From Achatina immaculata (Eukaryota; Mollusca; Gastropoda; Stylommatophora; Achatinidae), in NCBI GenBank assembly GCA_009760885.1, contig CM019702.1, positions 46,137,550 to 46,201,549 on the forward strand: a DNA stretch of 64,000 nucleotides, in the 5' to 3' direction. This document shows, in pieces, positions 62,466 through 64,000 of the stretch (the stretch's first letter is position 1; the number at the start of each line of letters is the position of its first letter). The position numbers were made by a program, and so were the translations under genes. The notes under the pieces are model-generated. The model was given only the letters and a program-made list of their open reading frames with translations, was not told where the DNA came from and made no database searches.

Positions 62466-63168
62466 TTGCTTCCGGTGAGAAGTTGTTTTCTGCTAGCAAG
62501 CATCAACAAAAACTGGACAAGTAAAACACCATAATTTAATTATAACATGAAGGAATCATTGAGTCATCGACTTTTATCCATGTGTGACTTCTCATCCGCA
62601 TGTGAGCTGAATCTCAGATCAGAGATAACACATTGTGTTGATTAATTAGACTTTGAAAAAAAAAGTTGAAACAGCTTTATTCATTCTCGAAGCACACAGC
62701 TGTACGTCGTTAAATGAATACAAGTGTTCGTACCTCCCCCCCCCCCCCCCCCAGATCTATTTATTATTACAGCTTTACCGCGCTAGCTTGTGTATATTTG
62801 CACATGTTTTGATATACAGTATCTGCAAACTGACAGAGTAGATTAATACATATTTATATAGTTTTTCTTAAAAGAAAAATAACATCAGTGGTCACCAGAT
62901 TCAGAACTGCATACGAACATACAAAGAATTATGTGCGTATGGGCTACAGGCTGAAGTGCCTAACCAGGCGTCCGTTGATCATTGTGGCAGTGTTATCAGA
63001 ACACCATAGTTTGTTCACAATACCGGCGGTGGTCTGTCTCGTTCTGGACTTGATGATAACAGTCTAAATCAAGACATTTAATTTAAAATAAAAAACAGTT
63101 CTGTTGTTATTGAAGATTAAACGTTTGAAGTAGTGGACTATCCGAGAAGTATTCAGAAAAAAAGTATT
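62466..63168. other. Unassigned sequence with poly-C tract
   Basis: A poly-C run of about 17 lies at 62736-62752. No gene recognised. Confidence 0.3.
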
Positions 63169-63634
63169 ACAGTCGTGCGGCTGAAGTCGATTTGGCCGTT
63201 AAGTCGGTGCCCATATAGGAAGGTCAGACACTAAGTACAGTGCACTATTATAACATGTTACAAGAGTAATAAGCAATTTATATCACGCAGCAATATCAAT
63301 AAAATGCAATTCAGCACAGTAACTATGTGGAAATTAATCAAAATATGAATAACAACACATAATCATACTACAATAACTTTCGATGACACAGAAAACCACA
63401 CATACATATAGACACCCGCATGCACTTTCTTTCACCAAATGAGCACGTTTATGACCGATGATGTCGTAGATTAAATGTCAGTTCATAAGTTTAAAATTCC
63501 TGGTAGCAAGGCAACTGAAAATAAAAAGCGGACAATCAAGGACGCGGTACAAGAATACAATACACCTGTGGGATCTTGGTCTTAAGTATGAACGGCCGTG
63601 ATTCGGCCGGCCGTAAGTCGGAGCACAACTGTAA
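63169..63634. mobile_element. Possible non-autonomous DNA transposon with ATTACAGT ends
   Basis: ATTACAGTCGTGCGGCTGAA on the left, and the right end reverse complemented as ATTACAGTTGTGCTCCGACT, share ATTACAGTYGTGC. Both are followed inward by GAAGTCG/GACTTACGGCC-like words (TTGGCCGTTAAGTCGG, CCGGCCGTAAGTCGG). The interior is non-coding, about 466 bases overall. Confidence 0.5.
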
Positions 63635-64000
63635 TTTTATATTTATTTGCCCATTAATAACTGCACTTATTCTAAAAGTCCTGTGCAGTCTCCGCTGGGA
63701 AGATTGGCTGCAATGGCCTTCGAACTTGGTACGGCACTTAGCGACTCTTTACTTGCATTTTGACTGTTTTAAAAATGTCGGTGATACTTTTCATCATTTT
63801 GGTATATAGTCTGCTGTCATCTTATTGATCTGGTCTCATCTTATCGTGCCACATTCACATTCATCAGTTGATTATACTTTGAATTTGTTGTTCAGATGGT
63901 ATCTTAGCCTGTTGTGTCCAGTACGTAGCATCAGGATGATGACTTGCTCTTCTCTGTTGAGCTGGTAGTAAGCATCGTTTCACTGGTGGTCTGGGCGCTC
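63635..64000. other. Unassigned sequence to window end
   Basis: Nothing recognised in the last 365 bases. Confidence 0.3.

Overview
This is a eukaryotic, AT-leaning stretch of intergenic or intronic DNA built almost wholly from transposable-element remains and simple or tandem repeats. No operons, rRNA genes, CRISPR arrays or convincing host protein-coding genes were found. The mix of elements (several RTE-like LINEs with microsatellite tails, RNase H-bearing LINEs, a LINE with a C-terminal zinc finger plus restriction-like nuclease, a probable GIY-YIG retroelement, Helitrons, mariner and hAT relics, tRNA-like SINEs) fits a marine invertebrate, most likely a mollusc. That placement is an inference from element types, not from a diagnostic gene.

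Layout. 0-5 kb: the end of a GIY-YIG retroelement with its 3' UTR, then short LINE 3' ends. 5.8-9.4 kb: a complete but decayed RTE-like LINE (family B, minus strand) bounded by an 11-bp target-site duplication. It carries an antisense fragment of its own family that has its own 12-bp duplication. 10-14 kb: LINE tails, a U2 snRNA-like hairpin and a hAT-like MITE. 13.8-16.2 kb: RNase H LINE remains containing two minisatellites. 18-19.6 kb: the best reverse transcriptase ORF (family C, 439 codons). 21-30 kb: more fragments, a 44-bp satellite beside a mariner N-terminus, and a mariner transposase pseudogene whose C-terminus has become a 50-bp minisatellite. 30.9-34.1 kb: a near-complete RTE-like LINE (family D). 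35.8-37 kb: a 33-bp array reading as a lysine-rich 11-residue repeat next to an RNase H fragment. 37-44.6 kb: nested LINE 3' ends of families A2, B, C and E, including a head-to-head family C pair. 44.7-51 kb: GIY-YIG-element UTRs, a 205-bp element with perfect 31-bp inverted repeats around a tRNA-like promoter, a hAT-like MITE and SINEs. 52-54.2 kb: two consecutive Helitrons, the second with an internal inversion. 57.4-58.3 kb: the C-terminus and 3' UTR of the nuclease-bearing LINE. The rest is SINE-like copies, minisatellites and unassigned AT-rich DNA.

The LINE families are named A, A2, B, C, D and E here only for reference. Their ORFs are decayed. Every one of four frameshifts checked at base level is a single-base gain inside a homopolymer, so sequencing or assembly error must be considered alongside true decay. 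The recurring theme is tandem-repeat birth inside or beside transposon coding sequence, seen at 14.0, 14.9-15.7, 24.3, 30.1 and 35.8-36.6 kb.
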